A DNA stretch of 29,740 bases from an uncultured Collinsella sp. (GCA_958421035.1 CATZKS010000008.1:1-29740); one strand, 5' to 3'; shown: positions 1 through 8,281, counted from the first letter of the stretch. Numbers and translations: made by a program. The notes: generated by a model from the sequence alone, not told the origin.

Positions 1-1
1 G

Positions 2-742
2 GCCAGCGTTGCCCTCGCGCTCGTGTGGCTCAAGAGTCGCCGCACGAACATCCACGTTAAGCGCAGCGACCTGCGCCCCCAGCCCGAGGTGCTCGGCAGC
101 ATTCTTAAGATCGGCGTGCCCGTGGCCGTGCAGGACGGCTGCATCCAGGTGGCGTTTATGTTTATCACCGTCATCGCCAACCACCGAGGGCTCGTCGACG
201 CCGCCGCCGTGGGCCTGGTCGAGAAGATGATCAGCTTTTTGTTCATTGTCCCGAGCTCCATGGGCGCTACCGTCAGCGCACTCACGGCGCAAAACGCCGG
301 CGCGGGCAAGGGCGACCGCGCACGTCAGGTGCTCAAGGACGCCATGACGATCTCGGTGGTGTACGGCTGCCTGATCACGGTGCTGATGTGGCTGGTGGCT
401 CCGGCGTTTATTGGCTTTTTTGCCAAGGACGCTGCAGTAGTCGCGGCCGGCACCGGTTATATGCGCAGCTACATTTTCGACGCGATTTTTGCCGGCATCC
501 ACATTTGCTTTAGCGGCTTTTTCGCTGCGTATGGCAAGAGTTACATCGGCTTTGCGCACAACGTGCTAGCCGTGGCGCTCATTCGCGTGCCGGGCGCGTG
601 GCTGCTGTCGAATGCCTATTCCGACACGCTGTTTCCCATGGGCATCGCTTCGCCGTGCGGATCGATTTTGTCGGCAGTCATCTGTGTTATCGCGTTTACC
701 GTGCTCAACCGGCGCGGGGCTTTTGACAAGTTGGCAGCGTAG
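2..742 (+). CDS. MATE family efflux transporter, 3' part
   Basis: This is the C-terminal part (about 246 residues) of a multidrug and toxin extrusion (MATE) family membrane transporter; the reading frame is open to the left edge, so the start lies outside the window. The visible part has several hydrophobic helices and the typical second-half MATE pattern, a repeat beginning LKIGVPVAVQDG and a segment with SSMGATVSALTAQNAGAGK. MATE proteins export cationic compounds in exchange for H+ or Na+; the substrate cannot be read from the sequence. It ends 54 bases before a MerR-type regulator on the same strand, so the two may be co-transcribed and the regulator may control the exporter (inference). 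It is partial only because of the window edge; no disruption is visible. Confidence 0.85.
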   Translation, partial: ASVALALVWLKSRRTNIHVKRSDLRPQPEVLGSILKIGVPVAVQDGCIQVAFMFITVIANHRGLVDAAAVGLVEKMISFLFIVPSSMGATVSALTAQNAGAGKGDRARQVLKDAMTISVVYGCLITVLMWLVAPAFIGFFAKDAAVVAAGTGYMRSYIFDAIFAGIHICFSGFFAAYGKSYIGFAHNVLAVALIRVPGAWLLSNAYSDTLFPMGIASPCGSILSAVICVIAFTVLNRRGAFDKLAA

Positions 743-796
743 CGGGGCAACGCGAGCCTGGCGCCCCTCCCCGACCCCATTGAAAGGAGCGGTCCT

Positions 797-1642
797 GTGA
801 CCGACACGCCAAGTGAACATACTGAGGGCCTGCTCCGCATTGGCGAGGTGGCGCGCCTGTTTAACCTGAGCGTGGGGACGCTACGTCATTACGAGCAGAT
901 GGGCTTGCTGGACCCGGCGCACATCGATCCGGCAAGTGGGTACCGCTACTACGGATCGCGGCAGCTCTCCACCCTCAACACCATCAGCCACCTGCGCGTT
1001 CTCAACTTGCCGTTAGCACAAATCCGCGAGTTTGTGACCACGCGCGATGTGAACCTTATGCAGCGGCAGCTGGCTCAGCAGCAGGAGCTCATCGAGCGCA
1101 AGCGCCGCGAGCTGGAGCGCGTGTCGCGTAAGATCGATAACCGGCTTGCGCTGCTGCACGATGCCTTGAACACCGAGCTCGATAGCATTTGCACAATCGA
1201 TGCGCCCGAGCTTCGCTGCGCCGTGTTGCGCGAACGCGTCAACCCTACCGACGCCTATGCGCTGGAGTGGCAGATTCGTCAATTGCAGAAGGGCCAGCAC
1301 GAGACCTTTGTCTTCCTGGGCAACTTGGGCGTTGGGATTAGCGCCGAACGCCTGGCCGCCGGCGACTTTGATGGCTACGACGAGGTCTTTCTACTGCTCG
1401 ATGACACCGATGAATACCTGGGCGATGTCGAGGTGCGACCCGCCGCGCGCTGCCTGACCATTAGCTTTCGCGGCACGCACGGGCAAGCGGGTCCGCGCTA
1501 CGAGCAGCTGCTCGGCTATATGCGCGAGCACGGCCTGACACCCGCCGGCCCCTCGCGTGAGATTGCCCTTATCGACGACATCATCAGCGACGACCCGGCG
1601 ACCTACGTGACGCAGATCACGGTACCCGTATCGCTAGGCTAG
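797..1642 (+). CDS. MerR family (BmrR-like) transcriptional regulator
   Basis: This 281-residue protein has an N-terminal MerR winged-helix DNA-binding domain (about residues 13-82, with RIGEVARLFNLSVGTLRHYE and the wing motif SGYRYY). A long charged helix (about 83-122) for dimerisation follows, then a C-terminal domain of about 150 residues resembling the GyrI-like effector domain of BmrR-type multidrug sensors. The start is a GTG with AAGGAG seven bases upstream (784-789). Such proteins bind lipophilic or cationic drugs and activate exporter genes by remodelling promoters with overlong spacers. Its position behind the MATE gene supports a drug-sensing role, but the ligand is unknown. The 3' end overlaps the convergent small ORF by nine bases. 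Confidence 0.85.
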   Translation: MTDTPSEHTEGLLRIGEVARLFNLSVGTLRHYEQMGLLDPAHIDPASGYRYYGSRQLSTLNTISHLRVLNLPLAQIREFVTTRDVNLMQRQLAQQQELIERKRRELERVSRKIDNRLALLHDALNTELDSICTIDAPELRCAVLRERVNPTDAYALEWQIRQLQKGQHETFVFLGNLGVGISAERLAAGDFDGYDEVFLLLDDTDEYLGDVEVRPAARCLTISFRGTHGQAGPRYEQLLGYMREHGLTPAGPSREIALIDDIISDDPATYVTQITVPVSLG

Positions 1643-1813
1643 ACCGAGCCTCGTCTCTAACTCGGTCAACGCCTCAAAAGCATCACGAGACGCATCTGCC
1701 GAGCGCTCACGTTCCGCAATGCGAATTCGCGCCATCAGGTGCTCTTTTGCCTGCCCTTGGGCGTGCCTCGTGCGCCCTTCCGCCTGCGAGCAATTGCGAT
1801 TCTCTATATCCAT
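1634..1813 (-). CDS. small hypothetical protein coupled to ligA
   Basis: A 59-residue ORF begins inside the stop codon of ligA: the stop TAA and the start ATG share one base (TAATG at 1811-1815), the classical arrangement for translational coupling by termination-reinitiation. The product is charged, begins MDIENRNCSQ and ends in a likely amphipathic helix with FEALTELETRLGLA. A second in-frame ATG lies at residue 27 (MARIRIAER). I recognise no family; the terminal helix faintly recalls the exonuclease VII small subunit, but too weakly to name it. It overlaps the 3' end of the convergent merR gene by nine bases. It may be real or a chance ORF. Confidence 0.4.
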   Translation of the reverse strand: MDIENRNCSQAEGRTRHAQGQAKEHLMARIRIAERERSADASRDAFEALTELETRLGLA

Positions 1814-4041
1814 TACGCCACCGGCACCTCGCCGGTAGCCAGAATCTGCTCGAGTGCGTCCTCGTCCAGCACGGGCACGCCCAGCTGCTCGGCCTTGGTG
1901 AGCTTGGAGCCCGCTTTGGAACCGGCGACCAGGTAGCTCGTCTTCTTTGACACACTGCCCGAAACCTTGGCGCCGAGTACCTTGAGCGCTGCACCTGCCT
2001 CGTCGCGGGTGCGGTTGACGAGCGTGCCGGTGAGCACGAAGGTCAGACCCGCGAGCGGCTGTGCGTCGGCGAGCTCGCCCGCCACGCCAGCGTCGGCTGC
2101 GGCTTGCGCATGCGCGGCGCCCAGGTCGACCTCGAGCGAAAGGCCCGCTTGGCGCAGACGTTCCAGCACGGCAAGGTTTTCGGGCACGGCCAGGAACTGC
2201 TTGACGCTCGCCGCAATCTTGGGACCGATGCCCTCGCACTCGGCGATGTCCTCTTCGCTCGCCAAGATAAGCTTGTCGATCGACAGGAATCGCTCGGCGA
2301 TGACCTCACCCACACTCTTGCCCACATGGCGGATGCCCAGGGCAAACAGCACGCGACCGAGCGGCTGGCTCTTGGACTTGTTGAGCTCGGCGATGATTTT
2401 CTCGGCCGTCTTGAGGCCTACCGGAATGGGGTCGCCCTTCTTGACGCCCTTTTTGCTGTTGGAGCTGGCATAGGTGCGGCCCGTGTCCAGGCCGGCGATG
2501 TCGTCGACCGTGAGCCGGTAGAAGTCTGCGACATCGTGGATCAGCCCGGCGGCGATCATCTTGTCGACGATCTCGTCGCCTAGGCCGTCGACGTCCATGC
2601 AGCCGCGGCTCACCCAGTGAAGCAGTCGCTCCTTGAGCTGCGCGGGGCAGTCGATGGAGACGCAGCGGTAGGCCACCTCGCCATCCTCGTGGACCACGGG
2701 GCTGCCGCACACGGGGCAGACCTCGGGCATGTGCCAGTCGACCGAATCGGCCGGGCGCTTGTCGAGCACCGGGCCCACGACCTCCGGGATTACGTCGCCT
2801 GCCTTGTGCACGATGATGGTATCGCCCTCGCGCACGTTTTTGCGACGGATCTCGTCGATGTTATGCAGCGTGGCGCGCGCGATGGTGGAGCCGGCGACCG
2901 TCACCGGATCGAACTCGGCGACCGGCGTGAGCACGCCGGTGCGGCCCACCTGGATGCGAATTTCGCGCAGGACGGTCTGCTTTTCCTCGGGCGGGAACTT
3001 AAAGGCAATGGCCCAGCGCGGCGCGCGGGCGGTAAAGCCCAGGTCGAGCTGCTGCTGAAAGCTATCGACCTTTACGACCACGCCGTCGATGTCGTAGTCC
3101 AGGTCACCGCGGTGCTCAAGCGCCTGGGCACAGAACTCGTGGACCTCGGCGGGCGTGGCGCAGCGTGCCACGTTGGGATTGACACTAAAGCCGGCGCTGC
3201 GCAGCCAGTCCAGAAACTCGCGCTGGCTGTGGACGTGCAGCGGGTCGGTATCGGCGATGGCATAGATAAAGGTGGCCAGGTCGCGGCGCGCCGTGACCTT
3301 GGGGTCCTTTTGGCGCAGGCTGCCGGCGGCGGCGTTGCGCGGGTTGGCGAAGGGGTCGCGGCCCTCGGCATCGGCCTCGTCGTTCAGGCGCACAAAGCTG
3401 CCCTTGGGCATATAGACCTCGCCGCGTACTTCGATGGTACGCTCGCGGTCGGCGCCCATGTGGGCGAGCGCCGGCTCGGACAGGTGCATGGGCACATCCT
3501 TGATGGTACGGACGTTGAGCGACACGTCCTCGCCCGTGGTGCCATCGCCGCGTGTGGCCGCGCGCACGAAGGTGCCGTTTTGATAGGTAAGCGCAACGCC
3601 CAGACCGTCGATCTTAAGCTCGCAGGTATAGGTGACGCTGCCAGCACCGAGCGCATCCTCGGTGCGCTGGAGCCACGCGTCGAGCTCGTCCAGATCCATG
3701 GCATCGTCCATGGAATACATGCGCGCCATATGCGTGACCGGCGTAAACTGCTCGCTCACGTAGCCGCCCACACGTTGGGTATAGCTGTCGGGCGTCACCA
3801 GGTCGGGGTAGGTCGCCTCGATTTCCTGCAGCTCAACGAGCATTTTGTCAAAGGCGGCGTCCGTGATCTCGGGCGCGTCGAGCATGTAGTAGCGATAGGC
3901 ATGGTAATCGAGCTCGTGGCGCAGCTCGGCCGCACGCGCTGCCGCCTGGGCACGGGCATCGATCGGTGCAGCGGTATCCGTGCTCGCTGGCGTTTCGGTA
4001 TCGATGTCCACGCCGTCACCAAACAGGCTCGATTGCTTCAT
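1813..4041 (-). CDS. ligA: NAD-dependent DNA ligase LigA
   Basis: LigA seals nicks in duplex DNA using NAD+, joining Okazaki fragments and completing repair. The 742-residue product has the full domain order. First comes domain Ia (YHAYRYYMLDAPEITD, about 46-65), then the adenylation domain with the nucleotide-accepting lysine K143 in ELKIDG. An OB fold and a four-cysteine zinc finger follow (CPVCG and CVSIDC, about 441-466), then helix-hairpin-helix repeats and a C-terminal BRCT domain (about 660-742). It is longer than the usual ~670 residues, mainly through an Ala/Thr/Asp-rich N-terminal extension of about 35 residues and a basic insert (SSNSKKGVKKGD). AAGGAG precedes the ATG at good spacing. 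It is separated from its upstream neighbour and appears to have its own promoter. Confidence 0.97.
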   Translation of the reverse strand: MKQSSLFGDGVDIDTETPASTDTAAPIDARAQAAARAAELRHELDYHAYRYYMLDAPEITDAAFDKMLVELQEIEATYPDLVTPDSYTQRVGGYVSEQFTPVTHMARMYSMDDAMDLDELDAWLQRTEDALGAGSVTYTCELKIDGLGVALTYQNGTFVRAATRGDGTTGEDVSLNVRTIKDVPMHLSEPALAHMGADRERTIEVRGEVYMPKGSFVRLNDEADAEGRDPFANPRNAAAGSLRQKDPKVTARRDLATFIYAIADTDPLHVHSQREFLDWLRSAGFSVNPNVARCATPAEVHEFCAQALEHRGDLDYDIDGVVVKVDSFQQQLDLGFTARAPRWAIAFKFPPEEKQTVLREIRIQVGRTGVLTPVAEFDPVTVAGSTIARATLHNIDEIRRKNVREGDTIIVHKAGDVIPEVVGPVLDKRPADSVDWHMPEVCPVCGSPVVHEDGEVAYRCVSIDCPAQLKERLLHWVSRGCMDVDGLGDEIVDKMIAAGLIHDVADFYRLTVDDIAGLDTGRTYASSNSKKGVKKGDPIPVGLKTAEKIIAELNKSKSQPLGRVLFALGIRHVGKSVGEVIAERFLSIDKLILASEEDIAECEGIGPKIAASVKQFLAVPENLAVLERLRQAGLSLEVDLGAAHAQAAADAGVAGELADAQPLAGLTFVLTGTLVNRTRDEAGAALKVLGAKVSGSVSKKTSYLVAGSKAGSKLTKAEQLGVPVLDEDALEQILATGEVPVA

Positions 4042-4150
4042 AGCGGCACTCCTTCGCTCGATTTCAAACGGATACTAGAGTACCACCGGTCGCAATGAGG
4101 CCGAATAGCGGTCTCGAACCGCACCGAATCGGCAGCCGCCAGACTGGGGT

Positions 4151-4351
4151 GGACAATTAGTTCAGATACGTATAAATCCTAGAGCTGAATCAGGCACGAA
4201 CACCCCTGTTTCAACTAATTTGGGCTCCTCGAGACCATGTAAACGTCCCACTCTTCCTTCCAAACACCCATTCGAGCCCCATCCCAATCAAAAATTGCTC
4301 AAAACGCATCCCAAGCTGCTCTAGATTTATACGTATCTGAACTAACTGTCC
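4151..4351. repeat. MITE-like element with ~34-bp terminal inverted repeats
   Basis: The gene-free stretch 4042-4427 between ligA and the htrA terminator holds a 201-bp element bounded by inverted repeats at 4151-4185 and 4318-4351. The arms share GGACA, TTAGTTC and TTCAGATACGTATAAAT and end near CTAGAGC, differing by one indel and one substitution. The ~130 bp between them is AT-richer than its surroundings and has no ORF with a ribosome-binding site. Long near-perfect terminal repeats around a short non-coding core are typical of non-autonomous transposable elements. No target-site duplication is clear, and no transposase is in the window. I see no other gene here; the ligA promoter must lie in the part nearest 4042. 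Confidence 0.6.
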
Positions 4352-4427
4352 AGACCATTATGAACCAGGCCTCTTATCAGCCCCAAGTGATCCGTTTTCC
4401 TCCGTCCTCAAGGGATCATCGCGAAAA

Positions 4428-4463
4428 GAGGGGGCTGTCCCGCGTTGGCGGAACAGCCCCCTC
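4428..4463 (-). terminator. intrinsic terminator of htrA
   Basis: An 11-bp perfect stem (4428-4438 with 4453-4463, GAGGGGGCTGT and its complement) is followed on the minus strand by a TTTT tract (4427-4424). It lies 28 bases after the htrA stop codon and fits a Rho-independent terminator for that gene. Confidence 0.85.
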
Positions 4464-4490
4464 TGGCATTGGTATGTGCGATACAGCTCG

Positions 4491-5957
4491 TTAGTAACCC
4501 TGACCGTAGCCCTGGCCCTGGCCCTGGCCCTGCTGGCCCAGCAGCTCCTCCAGATACTGGCGCAGCTGCTCGTCGGTAATACCGCCGTTGCCGGTGTCGG
4601 TCGCGCTGTCGTCCTGTTGCTGGTTCTGCAACTCCTCGTCGGAGCCCAGCTCGACGGTGACCTTCTTCTCTTCCTTGCCGCGCATGAGCGTGATCTCGAC
4701 CTTCTCGCCCACCTCGTGGCTGCGCAGCGCGATGATCAGGCCATCGGCGCTCGTGATCTCGTCGTCGCCCAGCTTGGTGATGACGTCGCCCTCCTGAATG
4801 CCGGCCTTGGCAGCAGGACCATCCTCGACGACGCTCGCCACATACGCGCCGCTATCGGTGCTCAACTTGTTGGTGCGGGCATTAAGTGCATTGACGCTCG
4901 AAAGCGTAGCGCCCATGTACGGATGCACCGGCGTCTTGCCGTCGATGATCTGGTCGGCAATGTTCTTGGCGTAGTTGACCGGAATGGCAAAACCCACGCC
5001 CGAGCTGGAGCCCGAGTAGCTCTCGATGAGCGAGTTGATGCCCACCAGCTCACCGTTGTCGTTGACGAGCGCGCCGCCGGAGTTGCCCGGGTTGATGGCG
5101 GCATCGGTCTGAATCATGTTGGCATAGATGGTGTTACCGCTGGTAGAGCTCATGGCCGTGGAGCGGTAGAGCGCCGAGACGATACCGGTGGAGACAGACT
5201 GCTCGTTGCCGAACGGCGAGCCGATCGCCATAACCCACTCGCCCACGTTGAGCTTGGAGGAATCACCAATCTCGATCGGCGTGAGCTTGGAGGCGTCGGC
5301 GTCCTTGAGCTTGATGACGGCCAGGTCGCTCGAGGCGTCGTTGCCCACGAACTCCGCCTCGTAGGTGGTGCCGTCGTCCATGGTCACCACGTACTGGTCG
5401 TAACCATCGACCACGTGGTTGTTGGTGAGGATGTGACCCTCGGTATCGAGCACAACGCCCGAACCGACGCTGCCCGAACTATCCGACTCATCAGCAGACT
5501 GCGAAAGCGAGCCATTCTGGCTGCCGCTCGAAGTGGCGGTGATGGAAACGACGGAGGGCAGGGCCTTGGCAGAAACGGCCTCGGCCAGCGTGGTGTCCTC
5601 GGAATCGATCGTGATCTTTTGCGTCGACGAACCCGAAGCACCCGCCGTCACGGCATTCTTGCCGCCGCCGATATCGAGCGTGCCGCTCATAATGAGCGCG
5701 ATGACCAACAGGGCGCCGCAGGCGCAGCCGGCGAGCGCTGTAATGAAAATCGGCAGCTTTTTGGTCTTGGTCTTGACCACCGTGTGCTTGTTTACAACCT
5801 GCTGACCGCCCAGCGGCTTGCCGGTCTGCGTGTCGTAGGCCTGCACGTAGGGAATGTTGCTGCCGGCAGGCGTCGACTCCACCTGCACACGCGGCTGCTG
5901 CTGGGTCTCGCCGGCGTTGCCCGCGTCCTGGGGACGCTGGGAATCGTTCTCGCTCAT
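4491..5957 (-). CDS. HtrA/DegP-type membrane-anchored serine protease with PDZ domain
   Basis: The 488-residue product is a trypsin-fold S1C protease for extracytoplasmic protein quality control. It has a polar cytoplasmic N-terminus and one membrane helix (about 69-91, LPIFITALAGCACGALLVIA). A Ser/Thr/Ala-rich linker leads to the protease domain, with catalytic His181 (TNNHVVDG), Asp211 (SSDLAVIKL) and Ser293 (NPGNSGGALVN). One PDZ domain spans about 345-440. The ATG at 5957 is chosen because GAAAGGA precedes it; the frame stays open upstream only through a non-ATG codon inside a hairpin. The C-terminus ends in Gly-Gln/Tyr repeats encoded by a CCCTGG-type hexanucleotide repeat (about 4508-4533), which could slip. 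The gene stands alone with its own terminator. Confidence 0.93.
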   Translation of the reverse strand: MSENDSQRPQDAGNAGETQQQPRVQVESTPAGSNIPYVQAYDTQTGKPLGGQQVVNKHTVVKTKTKKLPIFITALAGCACGALLVIALIMSGTLDIGGGKNAVTAGASGSSTQKITIDSEDTTLAEAVSAKALPSVVSITATSSGSQNGSLSQSADESDSSGSVGSGVVLDTEGHILTNNHVVDGYDQYVVTMDDGTTYEAEFVGNDASSDLAVIKLKDADASKLTPIEIGDSSKLNVGEWVMAIGSPFGNEQSVSTGIVSALYRSTAMSSTSGNTIYANMIQTDAAINPGNSGGALVNDNGELVGINSLIESYSGSSSGVGFAIPVNYAKNIADQIIDGKTPVHPYMGATLSSVNALNARTNKLSTDSGAYVASVVEDGPAAKAGIQEGDVITKLGDDEITSADGLIIALRSHEVGEKVEITLMRGKEEKKVTVELGSDEELQNQQQDDSATDTGNGGITDEQLRQYLEELLGQQGQGQGQGYGQGY

Positions 5958-5987
5958 AGCTGCGATCCTTTCGTCAAATAACCAAAG

Positions 5988-6010
5988 GCCCGCCAAACAT
6001 GTGGCGGGCC
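5988..6010 (-). promoter_or_regulatory. hairpin in the htrA 5' leader
   Basis: An 8-bp perfect GC stem (GGCCCGCC at 5988-5995 with GGCGGGCC at 6003-6010) lies 30 bases upstream of the htrA ATG. On the minus strand it is followed by CTTTGGTTATTT, which is only weakly U-rich. The GlnR-like gene upstream already has a better terminator at 6129-6161, so this is either a second terminator or a structured element in the htrA leader. No clear -10/-35 pair was found between the two. Confidence 0.45.
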
Positions 6011-6128
6011 ATCATTGTTCACGTTGAGTTGTACCCCAATATGCGGGCGAACGTGTATGAGAACGCAATCTTTTAGGAAGGCTTAAGTTCTGCTGCAGAT
6101 TCGAGAGGAACCCGCGCCTGCGTCAAAA

Positions 6129-6161
6129 CCACCACGAAGGTGCCTGTCCCCTTCGTGGTGG
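6129..6161 (-). terminator. intrinsic terminator of the glnA-glnR-like operon
   Basis: A 12-bp perfect stem (CCACCACGAAGG at 6129-6140 with CCTTCGTGGTGG at 6150-6161) and an 8- to 9-base loop are followed on the minus strand by TTTT. It begins four bases after the stop codon of the regulator gene. Confidence 0.85.
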
Positions 6162-6165
6162 AAAT

Positions 6166-6828
6166 CTAGTCCTTAAACAGATAGCCCACGCCGCGGACGG
6201 TGGTGATGTGTGCCGCGATCTGCGGGCCCACCTTGGAGCGGATGCGTCGGATGTGCACGTCGACGGTACGCGTACCGCCACAGTACTCAAAGCCCCACAC
6301 GCGGTGCAGCAGTACCTCGCGGCTGTAGGCACGGTTGGGATGCGTCGCCAAAAAGCTCAGCAGCGAGTACTCCATCAGCGTCAGGTCGATGGGCTCGCCA
6401 TCGAGCGTCACCTGGTAGGTAGCCAGGTTGATCTCGAGGTTATCGATGTTGAGCACATCGTCGGCGGTAACGGTCTCCTCCTCGCCCATCAAGCGCTGCG
6501 CGCGAGCCTTGAGCTCGTTGGGCGTCGCCGTGGGGCACACAAAGTCGGCATGCGCGTGATTGGGCAGGCGCAGGGTGCCGAGCGCCTCATCGTCGACGAT
6601 CACCAACATGGGGACGCCGCCGCGATCGTCAAGCCACTTGGCAATCTGATCGATGCGGTCGCTGCGGATGCCATCGGAATCGAGGATCAGCAGGTCAAAG
6701 TCGTGCGCCGCAGTCGGCGAATCGGGAGTAGCCAGGCTCACCTCGACACCCAGGGTGGTCGTCAAGCTGCGGGCAAACTCGTGGAAGCGCGTCGTGCGCG
6801 CCATGAACAGGGCACTCTTTTCGGACAT
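6166..6828 (-). CDS. GlnR-like orphan OmpR/PhoB-family regulator
   Basis: This 220-residue protein has a degenerate receiver-like N-terminal domain (about 1-115) and an OmpR-type winged helix (about 125-220) carrying WGFEYCGGTRTVDVHIRR, which closely resembles actinobacterial GlnR. The receiver lacks the acidic pair near the N-terminus that normally binds Mg2+, although an Asp (D50, LLILDSD) sits at the phospho-acceptor strand; GlnR is likewise an atypical, kinase-independent regulator. No histidine kinase gene is adjacent. The gene follows a glutamine synthetase homologue by 50 bases on the same strand, which supports a role in nitrogen control. The ATG at 6828 is chosen for the GGAGG six bases upstream; longer ORF versions lack a good site. 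The exact GlnR assignment is inference. Confidence 0.8.
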   Translation of the reverse strand: MSEKSALFMARTTRFHEFARSLTTTLGVEVSLATPDSPTAAHDFDLLILDSDGIRSDRIDQIAKWLDDRGGVPMLVIVDDEALGTLRLPNHAHADFVCPTATPNELKARAQRLMGEEETVTADDVLNIDNLEINLATYQVTLDGEPIDLTLMEYSLLSFLATHPNRAYSREVLLHRVWGFEYCGGTRTVDVHIRRIRSKVGPQIAAHITTVRGVGYLFKD

Positions 6829-6878
6829 ATCGGCCTCCAAAGAAATGAGCTCAATCGTACTGGAACAAGCCAGCGCGA

Positions 6879-8216
6879 TTAGGAGTTCGCCAGGTAGTGC
6901 TTGATCTCCCACTCGGTGATCGTAGACTCAAACTTATGCCACTCGTCACGCTTCTTTTTGAGGAAGAAGCTGTGGATGTGCTCGCCGAGGGCATCCTTCA
7001 TAAACTGCGAGTCCTCAAACACGTCAAGTGCCTCTTTGAGCGAGCGCGGCAGCGGCGTGTAGCCGGCCTCGAGCATCTGGCGGTCGGTGAGCTTGAGCGT
7101 CTCGGCCGTGGCCTCGGGCGGGAGTTCCAGCTTGCGCTCGATGCCGTCCAGACCAGCCGCCAGCGTGACGGCGTTGACCAGGTACGGATTGGCCATGGGG
7201 TCGGGACTGCGCAGCTCGATGCGCGTGGACAGCTGCTTGCCGGGCTTGTAGACCGGGATGCGGACCATGCTCGCGCGGTTGCGCAGGCCCCACGTGGCGT
7301 ACTGCGGCACGGAGTCGCCGCCCGTGGTGATGCGCTTGTACGAGTTGACCGTGGGGTTAGTGATAGCGCTGATCTCGCGCGCGTGTGCCAGAATGCCGGC
7401 CATGTAGTGCTTGGCGATATCGGAGAGGTGATACTTCTCGTCGTCCTCGCCCCAAAAGACGTTGTTGCCGTCGTGGTCGAATAGCGACTGGCACAGGAAC
7501 ATAGCGCTGCCGTCCTCGCCCGCCAGCGGCTTGGGCATAAAGGAGGCGTGGCACCCGCTCTCGTAAGCCTGCTGCTTAATGATGAGTTTGGCCGTAGTGA
7601 TGGCGTCGGACATGCTCAGGGCCTCGGCGTGGCGCAGACTCATGCCGTGCTGCGAGCGGCCGGCGGCGTGGAAGGTGTACTCCACGGGCACGGACATCTT
7701 CTCGAGCGTGAGAACCGTGTTGCGACGCAGATCGCGAGCGGCATCGCTCACCGAAAGATCGAAGTAGCCCACGTTGTCGAGCGGCTCGGGCGTGTGCTCG
7801 TCGGGAAAGTAGTAATACTCCAGCTCGGCACCAACGTTGAGCAGGTAGCCGGCCTTCTCGGCCTTATAGAACATGCGGCGCAACGCATCGCGCGGATCAC
7901 CGGCGAAGGGCTTGCGGTCGGGGGTGCACACGTCGCAGAACACGCGGGCGACGCCGTTGTGGCTCGGGCGCCACGGCAGGATCTGGAAGGTCGAAGCATC
8001 GGGAAACGCCAGCATGTCGGCTTCCTCGGGCGTGGCAAAGCCCTCGATGGCGGAGCCGTCAAAGCCAATACCCTCCTCAAAAGCGACCTCGAGGTCCTCG
8101 GGGCTAATGGCAAAGTTCTTGAGGCGGCCGAGAATGTCGACAAACCACAGACGCACAAAGCGGATGTCACGCTGCTCTACGGAGCGGAGTACGTAATCGA
8201 TGTTCTGCTGGTTCAT
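6879..8216 (-). CDS. glutamine synthetase family protein with altered active site
   Basis: The 445-residue product aligns along its length with type I glutamine synthetase (glutamate + NH3 + ATP to glutamine). Conserved landmarks include GFDGSAIEGF (about 51-60), GAELEYY with E131/E133, FMPKPLAG, TNPTVNSYKR, RNRASMVRIP and IELRSPDP with E334. It lacks the NLYDLPPEE adenylylation segment, as in GSI-alpha enzymes. Several residues normally bound to metal or used in catalysis are changed: A184 and G191 replace the two glutamates of HHEV...GQHE, F240 and C242 replace both histidines of GSGMHxH, and S302 replaces the catalytic-loop glutamate of GYEAP. Activity as a standard GS is therefore doubtful; it may act on another substrate or be regulatory. 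GGGGAG precedes the ATG. Confidence 0.85.
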   Translation of the reverse strand: MNQQNIDYVLRSVEQRDIRFVRLWFVDILGRLKNFAISPEDLEVAFEEGIGFDGSAIEGFATPEEADMLAFPDASTFQILPWRPSHNGVARVFCDVCTPDRKPFAGDPRDALRRMFYKAEKAGYLLNVGAELEYYYFPDEHTPEPLDNVGYFDLSVSDAARDLRRNTVLTLEKMSVPVEYTFHAAGRSQHGMSLRHAEALSMSDAITTAKLIIKQQAYESGCHASFMPKPLAGEDGSAMFLCQSLFDHDGNNVFWGEDDEKYHLSDIAKHYMAGILAHAREISAITNPTVNSYKRITTGGDSVPQYATWGLRNRASMVRIPVYKPGKQLSTRIELRSPDPMANPYLVNAVTLAAGLDGIERKLELPPEATAETLKLTDRQMLEAGYTPLPRSLKEALDVFEDSQFMKDALGEHIHSFFLKKKRDEWHKFESTITEWEIKHYLANS

Positions 8217-8281
8217 GTCGCTCCCCTTTCTTTCGGGCGGGTTTCGACTGGTCTATATCGCAGATACTATCGCAGAAAAAT

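Noticed and set aside
2..742. MATE gene as a pseudogene
   Set aside because: It is incomplete only because the window begins inside it; the frame is intact to a normal stop.
2617..4098. 493-codon frame antisense to ligA
   Set aside because: Same GC-bias effect; the minus-strand ligase reading has all domains and a ribosome-binding site.
4105..4130. tRNA T-arm-like GCGGT-TCGAG-ACCGC hairpin (minus strand)
   Set aside because: No D-arm, anticodon arm or acceptor stem can be paired around it; it is only a small hairpin.
4476..5981. 501-codon frame antisense to htrA
   Set aside because: It mirrors the protease gene and has repetitive Leu/Val/Arg composition without recognisable domains.
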